In this document: positions 8,353 to 17,524 of the stretch, one piece after another
Layout: the number at the start of each line of letters is the position of its first letter
Numbering within the stretch: the first letter of the stretch is position 1
Assembly (NCBI GenBank): GCA_045543655.1
Contig: JAZPXN010000008.1
Coordinates: forward strand, 11,925 to 75,924
DNA: 64,000 nucleotides
From: RGIG995 sp045543655
Lineage (GTDB): Bacteria > Bacillota > Clostridia > Oscillospirales > UBA644
Reading direction: 5' to 3'
Translations under genes and position numbers: made by a program
The notes under the pieces: model-generated
What the model was told of the DNA's origin: nothing
The model's database searches: none
The model's input: the letters and a program-made list of their open reading frames with translations, nothing else

Positions 8353-8458
8353 ATTGTACAGAATTCACACCTTTACTTTGGCAATATCGACAATTATGTG
8401 AAATTTGGCCTAAATTGAGAAAAAATACTTGACAAACTGCCCTGAGAATTGGTATAAT
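8353..8458 (+). promoter_or_regulatory. Promoter and degenerate upstream element, lipoprotein A1
   Basis: TTGACA (8429-8434) and TATAAT (8453-8458), 18-bp spacing. About 52 bases upstream of the -35 is TTTGGCAAT, and about 75 upstream TTGTACAG, a weak version of the paired element seen before the four later paralogues. The transcript would have a leader of about 135 nt. Confidence 0.6.
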
Positions 8459-8600
8459 ATAGAAAGCAGTGAGTGCGCCTTTTTTTCGGGGAATCCACAA
8501 GATTGTTCAAAAGCAAAGGGGTCCGTGCCGTCCCCTCCCCGGGAAACGGTGTATGAAAAGAAAAAAAATCATTTCATCACAGAAAGAAAGAGGTAATCTT

Positions 8601-10115
8601 ATGAAACTTGCAAGAAGATTGCTGTCGGTTCTGCTGGCCCTTCTGATGGTCTTCGCTCTCGTCGCCTGCGGCGGCACCGGCGATACTCCTTCCGACGGCG
8701 TCGACAAGAATCCTGACAAGACCCCCGGCGGCTCCTCCGACAAGGGCCCCAACATTCAGGATACCGCCACCTTTGAACCCCCGGAACGTCCCATTGACGA
8801 GATGACCGGAAAGAATTACATCATCATCCAGCACGATGAAGCGGATAAGCCTTTCGGTTATTCTCAGGACTCCAACATGGGTCTTCAGGTCACCGAGCGC
8901 CTTGCGGAGGTCATGGAGCTCTACGGCTGTACGCTGGAATTCTATCCGATTCCTTATAACACCTCCTTCGCCTCCCAGCTGCAGTCTCAGATGTATGCGG
9001 AGAACGGCGGCGATCTGATCTTCTCTGCGAACAACGCCATGCTCCGTCACGCCCTCGGTACCGGAGGCTCCACCTCTCTGTGCGTAGATCTGTTGCAGGT
9101 CGACGATATCATCAACTTCTGGGATTTCAATAAGTGGGGCAACATCACCGCCAGAGAAGCCATGATGGCCGGCGGTACCTTCTACGGCGTTTCTCCCGCT
9201 CTGTGGATCGACCGTACTCCTCTGCCTTACTATACCGTTGTTTATAATAAGGATATGGTTGAGCTGGCCGGTGCCACCGATCCCCAGGAATACTGGGAGA
9301 ACGAGGAATGGGACCGCTACGCCATGGAAGACGTCATCGTTGCCACCACCGACGAAACTGCCGGTATCTGGGGTATGACCGCCACCATTAACCACATGGT
9401 CCGCGCTACCTTCCTGACCACCGGTCAGACCCTTCTGATCATCGATAAGATCAATTCCGACGGCACCGTGGATTGGTCTCACGGTCTGGAATCCGGCGAG
9501 GCTCAAGAATCCTTCCAGTGGCTGAAGCAGACCCTGACCACCAACGCCAAGTGCTTCAACAACGGCGCTTCCACCTGGGCTACCTGGGGCGCCTGCACTC
9601 CCTTCAACGAAGAGCTGAGCGCCATGGCTCTCACCCGTCCTGCGGATATCTTTAACGACACCGTTGTCAACGGCCCCTCCAACTTCGGCGTGATCACCTG
9701 GGCCGGCGAAGAAGCCAACACCCTCACCGGTTATTACGAAATGGTCGCCACCGTCGCCATTCCTCTCTTCGCGAAGAACGTGGAGCATTCCGCTTATCTG
9801 ATGTACGATATTTTCGAAGGCATCGGCGACGTTCAGACCTACGACGACGTGCTTGCTTACTACGGCGAAACCTACTTCAACTCCGATATCGATCTGACCT
9901 GCCTGGTCCGCGAAGGCGCCAAGCTCCAGTATTCCTACTGGCCCAACGGCGTTGACTCCGTCTGGACCGGCATCAGCGACGGTCTTCTGACCTCCTCCTC
10001 CATCTCCAATCTCATTGGGAAGTACGTCACTTCCACGGACAAGGAGATCGAAGAGCACGTCATGCCCAACCAGGTCGCCCTGGCCGGTTGGAAGGAACTG
10101 GGTTATTTCGATTGA
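8601..10115 (+). CDS. Solute-binding lipoprotein, paralogue A1
   Basis: First of five tandem paralogues. Type-II signal peptide of 22 residues ending LVA-Cys23, then a Gly/Asp/Pro-rich linker to about residue 60, then a periplasmic-binding-type domain (504 residues in all). The block YYTVVYNKDMVELAGATDPQEYW resembles the 'YNKdlfeeaG...P.tWeE' region of family-1 (MalE-like) extracellular solute-binding proteins. It should be a lipid-anchored surface receptor, probably for a carbohydrate or other nutrient delivered to an ABC importer encoded elsewhere. This copy belongs to subgroup A (with the third paralogue): long leader, IIQHDEADKPFGYS, and a C-terminus ending LAGWKELGYFD. Ligand unknown. 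Confidence 0.8.
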   Translation: MKLARRLLSVLLALLMVFALVACGGTGDTPSDGVDKNPDKTPGGSSDKGPNIQDTATFEPPERPIDEMTGKNYIIIQHDEADKPFGYSQDSNMGLQVTERLAEVMELYGCTLEFYPIPYNTSFASQLQSQMYAENGGDLIFSANNAMLRHALGTGGSTSLCVDLLQVDDIINFWDFNKWGNITAREAMMAGGTFYGVSPALWIDRTPLPYYTVVYNKDMVELAGATDPQEYWENEEWDRYAMEDVIVATTDETAGIWGMTATINHMVRATFLTTGQTLLIIDKINSDGTVDWSHGLESGEAQESFQWLKQTLTTNAKCFNNGASTWATWGACTPFNEELSAMALTRPADIFNDTVVNGPSNFGVITWAGEEANTLTGYYEMVATVAIPLFAKNVEHSAYLMYDIFEGIGDVQTYDDVLAYYGETYFNSDIDLTCLVREGAKLQYSYWPNGVDSVWTGISDGLLTSSSISNLIGKYVTSTDKEIEEHVMPNQVALAGWKELGYFD

Positions 10116-10143
10116 TCCGTTCCATTTCTTTCTAATCTGCTCT

Positions 10144-10177
10144 GCAAGCCCGGAATTTTTCCGGGCTTGCTTTTTTA
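10144..10177 (+). terminator. Terminator after lipoprotein A1
   Basis: GCAAGCCCGGAA / TTCCGGGCTTGC stem followed by a run of T. Confidence 0.85.
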
Positions 10178-10221
10178 TTCGGGGCTTGCGGCGGCAGGGG
10201 ATCGGGGAGGAATTTGTTAAA

Positions 10222-10328
10222 ATGCACAAAAACATCCCGCCTGATTTGGCGAAAACGCCGATTTTTCTCGCCGGTTCGGCAGGAAGCCGGGAACCCCCTT
10301 GACAAACCTCCGGGAAAACTGTTATAAT
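10222..10328 (+). promoter_or_regulatory. Promoter and upstream element, lipoprotein B1
   Basis: ATGCACAAA (10222-10230), 14-bp gap, TTTGGCGAA (10245-10253), then 45 bp to TTGACA (10299-10304) and TATAAT (10323-10328), 18-bp spacer. The upstream half-sites and the distance recur before three other paralogues. Confidence 0.65.
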
Positions 10329-10379
10329 AAAAATAATTCCCCATATCTTGGGGAAATTTAGAAAAGAGAGGTACATGCA

Positions 10380-11894
10380 ATGAAACTTACAAGAAGACTT
10401 CTGTCGGTTCTGTTGGCCCTTCTGATGGTCTTCGCCCTCGTCGCCTGCGGCGGCGATACGAAGCCCTCCGACGGCGTTGACAAGAACCCCGACAAGACCC
10501 CCGTTTCCGACGGCGATAAGGGTCCCGATATTCCCGAAACCGGTGATTTCGAGCCCCCGGAGCGCCCCGTGGACGAAACCACCGGCAAGAACTACATCAT
10601 CATTCAGCACTCCGAAATCGAAAATCCCTTCGGTTATTCTCAGGACTCCAATATGGGTCTTCAGGTTTCCGACCGGGTCAACGAGGTTTGTGAGACCTAC
10701 GGCTGCACCATCGAATTCAGTCAGATGGCTTACGAGGATTCCTTCGCCTCTCAGCTGCAGGCCGCCATGTTCTCCGAAAATTCCGGCGACCTGGTCTTTG
10801 CCAACAAGAACGCCATGCTCCGTCGCGCTCTCGGTACCGGCGGCTCCTCTTCTTTGATGCAGGATCTGCTCCAGGTCGACCACATCATCAATTTCTGGGA
10901 CGCCAATAAGTGGGGCACTCTCACCGCCCGGGAATCTATGATGGCCGGCGGCACCTTCTACGGCGTTTCTCCCGCCCTGTGGGTGGACTGCACTCCTCTG
11001 CCTTATTATCAGGTCGTTTATAACAAAGATCTCGTCGAACTGGCCGGCGCTACCGATCCCCAGGAATACTGGGAAAACGAGGAATGGGATCGGGACGCTA
11101 TGGTTGACGTCATCACCGAAACCACCGACGAATCCTCCGGAATCTGGGGCATGACCGCTACCGATTATCACATGGTCCGCGCCACCTTCCTTGCCACCGG
11201 GAAGCTGTTGGTCAATATCGATAAGATCAATTCCGACGGTACCGCCGAATGGACCAACGGTCTCACCTCCGGCGAATCCGCCGAAGCCCTGACCTGGCTC
11301 AAGCAGACGTTGGCTGCCAACGTGAAGTGCTTCAACAACGGCTCCTCCACCTGGACCACCTGGGAGTCTCACATTCCCTTCAACGAAGGCCTCTGCACCA
11401 TGGCCATGACCCGTCCCATCGATATCTTCTCTTACGTGGTCGTGGAAGGTCCCTCCAATTTCGGGATCACCACCTGGGCCGGCGACGAGGCCAATAACCT
11501 GACCGGTTATTACGAACAGGTTTATTCCGTTGCCATTCCTCTGTTTGCTCAGAATATCGAGCATTCCGCCTATCTGATGTACGATCTGTTCGAGGGTCTG
11601 GAAGGCATCGAATCCTACGAAGACGTTCTCGCTTACTACGGCGACACCTACTTCAACACCGACCTTGACCTGACCTGTCTGGTGCGTGAAGGCGCCACCC
11701 TCCAGTATTCTTACTGGCCCAACGAGGGCATCGACGGCATCTGGTCCGACCTTGCTTCGGGGCTGATGAGCTCTTCCTCCATTTCCAACATGCTGAACAA
11801 GTACGCCCCCACCCTCAACGCTCCCGTGGAACTGAACATCGTTCCCAACTCCGTGGCTCTTGCAGGCTGGAAGCAGGCCGGTTATTTTGATTGA
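10380..11894 (+). CDS. Solute-binding lipoprotein, paralogue B1
   Basis: Second tandem paralogue, 504 residues, subgroup B: it shares IIQHSEIENPFGYSQDSN with the fourth and fifth copies while keeping the short GVDKNPDKT linker typical of subgroup A, as though linker and body had been exchanged. Signal peptide MKLTRRLLSVLLALL ends at LVA-Cys23. The short leader (about 45 nt) with AGAGAGGT before the ATG is typical of subgroup B. The C-terminal half diverges most (SLMSSSSISNMLNKY; terminal VALAGWKQAGYFD). Surface-bound receptor of an unidentified ligand; no permease or ATPase adjoins it. Confidence 0.8.
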   Translation: MKLTRRLLSVLLALLMVFALVACGGDTKPSDGVDKNPDKTPVSDGDKGPDIPETGDFEPPERPVDETTGKNYIIIQHSEIENPFGYSQDSNMGLQVSDRVNEVCETYGCTIEFSQMAYEDSFASQLQAAMFSENSGDLVFANKNAMLRRALGTGGSSSLMQDLLQVDHIINFWDANKWGTLTARESMMAGGTFYGVSPALWVDCTPLPYYQVVYNKDLVELAGATDPQEYWENEEWDRDAMVDVITETTDESSGIWGMTATDYHMVRATFLATGKLLVNIDKINSDGTAEWTNGLTSGESAEALTWLKQTLAANVKCFNNGSSTWTTWESHIPFNEGLCTMAMTRPIDIFSYVVVEGPSNFGITTWAGDEANNLTGYYEQVYSVAIPLFAQNIEHSAYLMYDLFEGLEGIESYEDVLAYYGDTYFNTDLDLTCLVREGATLQYSYWPNEGIDGIWSDLASGLMSSSSISNMLNKYAPTLNAPVELNIVPNSVALAGWKQAGYFD

Positions 11895-11935
11895 TCGTCT
11901 TTGCTGACGCCGGAGCGCGATTCCGCAATCATCTT

Positions 11936-11966
11936 ACCCGCCCGGGTTTTCCGGGCGGGTTTTTTC
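11936..11966 (+). terminator. Terminator after lipoprotein B1
   Basis: ACCCGCCCGG / CCGGGCGGGT stem and six T. Confidence 0.85.
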
Positions 11967-11994
11967 CTTGATTTCCGGGGAGCAGTTCGTTGAA

Positions 11995-12099
11995 ATGCAC
12001 AAAAAAGAATGCCGGAATTGTGCATAGTGCCAAATCTGCGCCCCGGCGGGGCGAGGACGCAAAAAATACTTGACAAATCCCCTCAAAAATTGGTATAAT
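11995..12099 (+). promoter_or_regulatory. Promoter and upstream element, lipoprotein A2
   Basis: ATGCACAAA (11995-12003) and ATTGTGCAT (12017-12025) form an inverted pair; AGTGCC follows as in the other copies. TTGACA (12070-12075) and TATAAT (12094-12099), 18-bp spacer. The leader of about 150 nt contains two TTTCCGGGGAAA palindromes shared in part with the A1 leader. Confidence 0.68.
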
Positions 12100-12254
12100 A
12101 TATGAAGAGAAGCATGGCGTACGCCGCTTTTCCGGGGAAAACCAAAGGATTGTTAAAAATCAAAGCAATCCGCGCTATTTCCTTTTCCGGGGAAAAGGTG
12201 TATCATAAGGATAAGGTGCAACCATTTAATCACATAAAGAAAGAGGTAATCGTT

Positions 12255-13769
12255 ATGAAACTTGCAAGAAGACTTCTGTCGGTTCTGCTGGCCCTTCTGA
12301 TGGTCTTCGCCCTCGTCGCCTGCGGCGGCACCGGCGATACTCCTTCCGACGGCGTCGACAAGAATCCTGACAAGACCACCGGCGGCCCCGCCGAAAAGGG
12401 CCCCGATATTCAGGATACCGCCACCTTTGAACCCCCGGAGCGTCCCATTGACGAGATGACCGGGAAGAACTACGTGATCATCCAGCACGACGATCTCGTG
12501 AACCCCTTCGGCTATTCTCAGGACTCCAATATGGGTCTTCAGGTCTCCGAGCGCGTTATGGAGGTCATGGAAACCTACGGCTGTACTCTGGAATTCTACC
12601 AAATCCCCTATAATACGTCCTTCGCTACCGCACTGCAGTCTCAGATGTATGCGGAGAGCGGCGGGGATCTGATTTTTGCTCACAACAACGCCATGCTCCG
12701 TCACGCCCTCGGTACCGGCGGCTCTACCTCTCTGGTGGTGGATCTGCTGCAGGTCGACAATATCATCAACTTCTGGGATTTCAACAAGTGGGGCAATATC
12801 ACCGCCAGAGAAACCATGATGGCCGGCGGTACCTTCTACGGCGTTTCTCCCGCTCTGTGGGTAGACCGCACGCCTCTGCCTTACTATTCCGTGGTTTATA
12901 ACAAGGACATCGTGGAGGTTTCCGGCGCTACCGATCCCCAGGAATACTGGGAGAACGAGGAATGGGACCGCTACGCCATGGAAGACGTCATCGTTACTAC
13001 CACCAGCGAGACCGACGGCATCTGGGGCATGAGCGCCAGCCTGAACCATATGGTTCGCGCCACCTTCCTGACCACCGGGCAGACCCTGCTGATCATCGAT
13101 AAGATCAATTCCGACGGAACTGTGGACTGGTCTCACGGTCTGGAATCCGGCGACGCTCTCGAAGCCTTCCAGTGGCTGAAGCAGACTCTGAACACCAACT
13201 CAAAATGCTTCAACAACGGCCAGGGCAACTGGGCTACCTGGAATACTCAGACGCCCTTCAACGAAGAGCTGTGCGCTATGACCCTCACCCGTCCCGTGGA
13301 TATCTTTAACGATATCGTGGTCAACGGTCCTTCCAACTTCGGCGTCATCACCTGGGCCGGCGACGAAGCCAATACCCTTACCGGCTATTACGAAATGGTC
13401 TCTGCCATCTCCATTCCCCTTTTCGCCCAGGATATTGAGCATTCCGCCTACCTGATGTACGACCTCTTCGAAGGCCTCGGCGATATTCAGACCTACGACG
13501 ACGTGCTTGCTTACTACGGCGAAACCTACTTCAACTCCGAGATCGATATGACCTGCCTGGTCCGCGAAGGCGCCAAGCTCCAGTATTCCTACTGGCCCAA
13601 CGGCGTTGACTCCGTCTGGAGCGGGATCAGCGACGGTCTTCTGACCGCCTCCTCTATCTCCGGTCTGGTGGCGAAGCACGTCACATCCACGGACAAGGAG
13701 ATCGAAGAACACGTCATGCCCAACCAGGTCGCCCTGGCCGGTTGGAAGGAACTGGGTTATTTCGACTGA
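12255..13769 (+). CDS. Solute-binding lipoprotein, paralogue A2
   Basis: Third tandem paralogue, 504 residues, the closest relative of A1: same linker (TGDTPSDGVDKNPDKT), same PFGYSQDSN block, same KEIEEHVMPNQVALAGW end. Lipobox LVAC at Cys23. It differs from A1 mainly in the region around residues 270-330 (AEVSGATD..., TTTSETDGIWGMSASL) and in the NGQGNWATWNTQ loop, i.e. in stretches that in this fold commonly line the ligand cleft. Start at 12255 follows AAGAGGT; an in-frame upstream extension lies in the leader and has no ribosome site or signal sequence logic. Predicted lipid-anchored nutrient receptor. Confidence 0.8.
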   Translation: MKLARRLLSVLLALLMVFALVACGGTGDTPSDGVDKNPDKTTGGPAEKGPDIQDTATFEPPERPIDEMTGKNYVIIQHDDLVNPFGYSQDSNMGLQVSERVMEVMETYGCTLEFYQIPYNTSFATALQSQMYAESGGDLIFAHNNAMLRHALGTGGSTSLVVDLLQVDNIINFWDFNKWGNITARETMMAGGTFYGVSPALWVDRTPLPYYSVVYNKDIVEVSGATDPQEYWENEEWDRYAMEDVIVTTTSETDGIWGMSASLNHMVRATFLTTGQTLLIIDKINSDGTVDWSHGLESGDALEAFQWLKQTLNTNSKCFNNGQGNWATWNTQTPFNEELCAMTLTRPVDIFNDIVVNGPSNFGVITWAGDEANTLTGYYEMVSAISIPLFAQDIEHSAYLMYDLFEGLGDIQTYDDVLAYYGETYFNSEIDMTCLVREGAKLQYSYWPNGVDSVWSGISDGLLTASSISGLVAKHVTSTDKEIEEHVMPNQVALAGWKELGYFD

Positions 13770-13797
13770 TCGTTTTTACTCCTTCCTGAACTCACTT

Positions 13798-13834
13798 GGC
13801 AAGCCCGAAGATTCTCCGGGCTTGCCCTTTTTCT
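13798..13834 (+). terminator. Terminator after lipoprotein A2
   Basis: GGCAAGCCCG / CGGGCTTGCC stem with trailing T-rich tract. Confidence 0.85.
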
Positions 13835-13881
13835 TTTCCGCAGAGCCTCGCAGATCGGAAACCGGCAGTGAATTCGTTAAA

Positions 13882-13988
13882 ATAGACAAAAACACCTCTT
13901 CGAATTTGGGCACAGTGCCGATTATTCTTTCGAAATCGGTGTGAAATCCGCAAACCCCTTGACAAACGGCCGGAGAAACTGTTATAAT
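13882..13988 (+). promoter_or_regulatory. Promoter and upstream element, lipoprotein B2
   Basis: ATAGACAAA (13882-13890), 14-bp gap, TTTGGGCAC (13905-13913), AGTGCCGATT, then TTGACA (13959-13964) and TATAAT (13983-13988), 18-bp spacer. Degenerate in the half-sites but identical in spacing to the B1 and B3 copies. Confidence 0.65.
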
Positions 13989-14041
13989 ATAAGATACAAA
14001 GCCCCCGCACCGGGGGAAATATTAAAAAGAGAGGTACCGCA

Positions 14042-15559
14042 ATGAAACTTGCAAGAAGACTCCTGTCGGTTCTTTTGGCTCTTCTGATGGTCTTCGCCCT
14101 CGTCGCCTGCGGCGGCACCGGCGATACGCCCTCCGACGATCCCGGTAAGGATCCCGGCAAGGATCCCGGCGCCAGCACCGGCAACAACGACGTTAACATC
14201 AAGCCTACCGATGAATTCGAGCCCCCGGAGCGTCCCGTTGACGAAACCGCCGGCAAGAACTACATCATCATCCAGCACTCCGAAATCGAAAATCCCTTCG
14301 GCTATTCCCAGGACTCCAATATGGGTCTTCAGGTGGCCGACCGTATCAATGAGGTCTGCGAGACCTACGGCTGTACCATCGAATTCTCCATGTCTGCCTA
14401 CGACACCAACTTTGCTTCCCGTCTGCAGGCCGCCATGTTTGCCGATAATTCCGGTGACATGGTCTTTGCCAACAAGAACGCCATGCTCCGTCAGGCCCTC
14501 GGTACCGGCGGCTCCTCTTCTCTGATGCAGGATCTGCTCCAGGTCGACCACATCATCAATTTCTGGGACGCCAATAAGTGGGGAACTCTCACCGCCCGGG
14601 AATCCATGATGGCCGGCGGCACCTTCTACGGCGTTTCTCCCGCCCTGTGGGTGGACTGCACTCCCCTGCCTTATTATCAGGTCGTCTATAACAGAGATCT
14701 CGTCGAGCTGGCCGGCGCCACCGATCCCCAGGAATACTGGGAGAACGACGAGTGGGACCGTGAAGCAATGCTTGACGTTATCACCGAAACCACCGACGAA
14801 GCCGCCGGTCTCTGGGGTATGACCGCTGCTCTGGGCCATATGGTCCGCGCCACCGTTCTTACCACCGGCAGACCCTTGGTTATCGTTGACAAGATCAACG
14901 CCGACGGTACCGCCGAATGGTCTCGCGGTCTGGAAGACGGCGACGTGCTCGACGCTCTTCAGTGGCTGAAGAATTCTCTGAACGCCAACACCAAGTGCTT
15001 CAATAACGGACTTGGCGACCGGAGCGGCTGGACGGCCCACGAGCCCTTCGACGAAGGCCTCTGCACCATGGCTATGACCCGCCCCATCGATATCTTCGCT
15101 TACGTGGTCGTGGAAGGTCCCTCCAATTTCGGGATCACCACCTGGGCCGGCGACGAAGCCAACACTCTGACCGGCTTCTACGAACAGGTTTATTCCGCCG
15201 CCATTCCTCTGTTTGCCCAGAATATTGAACATTCCGCCTTCCTGATGTACGATCTGTTCGAGGGTCTCGGCGACGTGCAGACCTACGACGACGTCCTCGC
15301 TTACTACGGCGACACCTACTTCAACAGCGAGCTTGACCTGACCTGCATGGTCCGCGAAGGCGCCATCCTCCAGTATTCCTACTGGCCCAACGGCCTGGAT
15401 TCCGTCTGGGGCAACATTGCCGGCGGACTGCAGACCGCGTCCTCTATGTCCAATCTGATCAATAAGCACGCTCCCTCCATCGACGCTCTGATCGAAGAAC
15501 ACGTTCTTCCCAATCAGGTCGCTCTGGAAGGCTGGAAGCAGGCCGGTTATTTCGATTGA
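14042..15559 (+). CDS. Solute-binding lipoprotein, paralogue B2
   Basis: Fourth tandem paralogue, 505 residues. Lipobox LVAC (Cys23). The linker is replaced by a DPGKDPGKDPG repeat, shared only with the fifth copy, so B2 and B3 are a recent duplication. The domain body keeps SEIENPFGYSQDSN, the YNRDLVELAG block and EWDREAMLDVITETTDE. Variable patches are GLGDRSGWTAHEPFDE and the region near residues 290-310. The C-terminus is EEHVLPNQVALEGWKQAGYFD. It would sit on the outer face of the membrane; a multi-copy receptor family with variation concentrated in a few loops suggests related but distinct ligands, which is inference. Confidence 0.8.
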   Translation: MKLARRLLSVLLALLMVFALVACGGTGDTPSDDPGKDPGKDPGASTGNNDVNIKPTDEFEPPERPVDETAGKNYIIIQHSEIENPFGYSQDSNMGLQVADRINEVCETYGCTIEFSMSAYDTNFASRLQAAMFADNSGDMVFANKNAMLRQALGTGGSSSLMQDLLQVDHIINFWDANKWGTLTARESMMAGGTFYGVSPALWVDCTPLPYYQVVYNRDLVELAGATDPQEYWENDEWDREAMLDVITETTDEAAGLWGMTAALGHMVRATVLTTGRPLVIVDKINADGTAEWSRGLEDGDVLDALQWLKNSLNANTKCFNNGLGDRSGWTAHEPFDEGLCTMAMTRPIDIFAYVVVEGPSNFGITTWAGDEANTLTGFYEQVYSAAIPLFAQNIEHSAFLMYDLFEGLGDVQTYDDVLAYYGDTYFNSELDLTCMVREGAILQYSYWPNGLDSVWGNIAGGLQTASSMSNLINKHAPSIDALIEEHVLPNQVALEGWKQAGYFD

Positions 15560-15591
15560 TCCTGCCGATCTTCCTTTTTGCGCTGTCTTTC

Positions 15592-15625
15592 ACAAGCCCG
15601 GAGATCTTCCGGGCTTGTTTTTTTT
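15592..15625 (+). terminator. Terminator after lipoprotein B2
   Basis: ACAAGCCCGGA / TCCGGGCTTGT stem and eight T. Confidence 0.85.
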
Positions 15626-15716
15626 GTGTCCCGGAGTGCCGGAGCGCAGGTCTTTCGGAAGGGGAGGGGCGTCTTAAATTCCCGGAAGGGCATTTTGGTG
15701 AAATAGATTCGTTAAT

Positions 15717-15823
15717 ATGCACAAAAGCACCGGGATGAATTTGTGCATAGTGCCGATTGTTTCCGGCGAATTGGTTCGAAAGTTTGAAATCTCTTGACAA
15801 ACTGCTGATAAAACTGTTATAAT
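15717..15823 (+). promoter_or_regulatory. Promoter and upstream element, lipoprotein B3
   Basis: Best copy of the paired element: ATGCACAAA (15717-15725) and TTTGTGCAT (15740-15748), a perfect 9-bp inverted repeat with a 14-bp gap, preceded by GATTCGTTA and followed by AGTGCCGATT. TTGACA (15794-15799) and TATAAT (15818-15823), 18-bp spacer. Confidence 0.72.
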
Positions 15824-15880
15824 ATGTGGTACGGAATTCCCCAAATGGGAAAAATAAATCTTAAGAGAAGAGGTATTTGC

Positions 15881-17398
15881 ATGAAACTTGCAAGAAGACT
15901 CCTGTCGGTTCTGTTGGCTCTTCTGATGGTCTTCGCCCTCGTCGCCTGCGGCGGCACCGGCGATACTCCCTCCGACGATCCCGGTAAGGATCCCGGCAAG
16001 AATCCCGGCACCAGCACCGGCAACAACGACGTTAACATCAAGCCTACCGATGAGTTCGAGCCCCCGGAGCGTCCCGTTGACGAAACCGCCGGCAAGAACT
16101 ACATCATCATTCAGCACTCCGAAATCGAAAATCCCTTCGGTTATTCTCAGGACTCCAATATGGGTCTTCAGGTTTCCGACCGGGTCAACGAGGTTTGTGA
16201 GACCTACGGCTGCACCATCGAATTCTCCATGTCTGCCTACGACACCAACTTCGCTTCCCGTCTGCAGGCCGCCATGTTTGCCGAAAACTCCGGCGATATG
16301 GTTTTCGCTTACAAGAACGCTATGCTCCGCAAGGCCCTCGGTACCGGCGGCAGCACTTCTCTGATGCAGGATCTGCTTCAGGTCGACCACATCATCAACT
16401 TCTGGGATGCCAACAAGTGGGGCACCCTTACCGCCCGGGAATCCATGATGGCCGGTGGTACCTTCTACGGCGTTTCTCCCGCCCTGTGGGTGGACTGCAC
16501 TCCCCTGCCTTATTATCAGGTCGTTTATAATAAGGATATCATTGAGCTTACCGGTGTCACCGATCCCCAGGAATACTGGGAGAACGAAGAGTGGGACCGT
16601 GAAGCAATGCTTGACGTCATCACCGAAACCACCGACGAAGCCTCCGGCATCTGGGGCATGACCGCTTCCATGGAGCATATGGTCATGGCTACCTTCCTGA
16701 CCGCCGGTAAGCCCTTCGTTGTTCTGGAAAAGGTTAATTCCGACGGTACTGCCGAATGGTCCCGCGGTCTGGAAGACGGCGACGTCCTCGACGCTCTCCA
16801 GTGGCTGAAGAACGCCCTGAACGCCAACACCAAGTGCTTCAACAACGGCACCGGCACCTGGACCACCTGGGATGCCCATACTCCCTTCAACGAAGGTCTC
16901 TGCGCTATGGCCGTGACCCGTCCCATCGACGTGTTCGGCTACGTGGTCGTGGAAGGTCCCTCCAACTTCGGGATCGCCACCTGGGCCGGCGACGAAGCCA
17001 ACACTCTGACCGGCTTCTACGAGCAGGTTTATTCCGTTGCCATTCCTCTGTTTGCCCAGAATATTGAACATTCCGCCTTCCTGATGTACGATCTGTTCGA
17101 GGGTCTCGGCGATATCCAGACCTACGACGACGTTCTCGCTTACTACGGCGATACCTACTTCAACACCGAGCTTGACCTGACCTGCATGGTCCGCGAAGGC
17201 GCTGTCCTCCAGTACTCCTACTGGCCCAACGAGGCAACCACTGCCATCAGCAATATCTCCTCCAACCTGCTGACCGCCGGCTCCATCACCACCCTGGTCG
17301 GCAAGTACGCTCCCGCCAACGACGCCGCGGTGGAAGAACACATTCTTCCCAACCAGGTGGCTCTCTACGGTTGGCAGCAGGCCGGTTATTTTGATTGA
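15881..17398 (+). CDS. Solute-binding lipoprotein, paralogue B3
   Basis: Fifth and last tandem paralogue, 505 residues, nearest to B2 (same DPGKDPGK linker). Lipobox LVAC (Cys23). It has diverged at the C-terminal 60 residues (NEATTAISNISSNLLTAGSITTLVGKY) and near residue 275 (MEHMVMATFLTAGKPFVVLEKV). The start at 15881 has AGAAGAGGT upstream; an earlier in-frame ATG overlaps the -10 box and is excluded. As with the others, the fold is that of an extracellular solute-binding protein, and no importer membrane components are linked. The next gene downstream is an unrelated EamA transporter with its own promoter. Confidence 0.8.
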   Translation: MKLARRLLSVLLALLMVFALVACGGTGDTPSDDPGKDPGKNPGTSTGNNDVNIKPTDEFEPPERPVDETAGKNYIIIQHSEIENPFGYSQDSNMGLQVSDRVNEVCETYGCTIEFSMSAYDTNFASRLQAAMFAENSGDMVFAYKNAMLRKALGTGGSTSLMQDLLQVDHIINFWDANKWGTLTARESMMAGGTFYGVSPALWVDCTPLPYYQVVYNKDIIELTGVTDPQEYWENEEWDREAMLDVITETTDEASGIWGMTASMEHMVMATFLTAGKPFVVLEKVNSDGTAEWSRGLEDGDVLDALQWLKNALNANTKCFNNGTGTWTTWDAHTPFNEGLCAMAVTRPIDVFGYVVVEGPSNFGIATWAGDEANTLTGFYEQVYSVAIPLFAQNIEHSAFLMYDLFEGLGDIQTYDDVLAYYGDTYFNTELDLTCMVREGAVLQYSYWPNEATTAISNISSNLLTAGSITTLVGKYAPANDAAVEEHILPNQVALYGWQQAGYFD

Positions 17399-17440
17399 TC
17401 GTCTCTTGACGGTTGATTGACCGAATCCCGCAGATCTTTG

Positions 17441-17469
17441 CCCGCCCGGATTTTTCCGGGCGGGTTTTT
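17441..17469 (+). terminator. Terminator after lipoprotein B3
   Basis: CCCGCCCGGA / TCCGGGCGGG stem and T-tract. Confidence 0.85.
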
Positions 17470-17524
17470 CTGCCTTTTTTCGAAAAAAGACAGAGGTTTT
17501 TTGCAAAAACTGTCTTTTTTTGCC

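Noticed and set aside
8577..17506. Very long open frames on the minus strand opposite the five lipoproteins
   Set aside because: They mirror the plus-strand genes, have no ribosome sites, and span promoters and terminators; they result from the codon bias of this GC-rich DNA.
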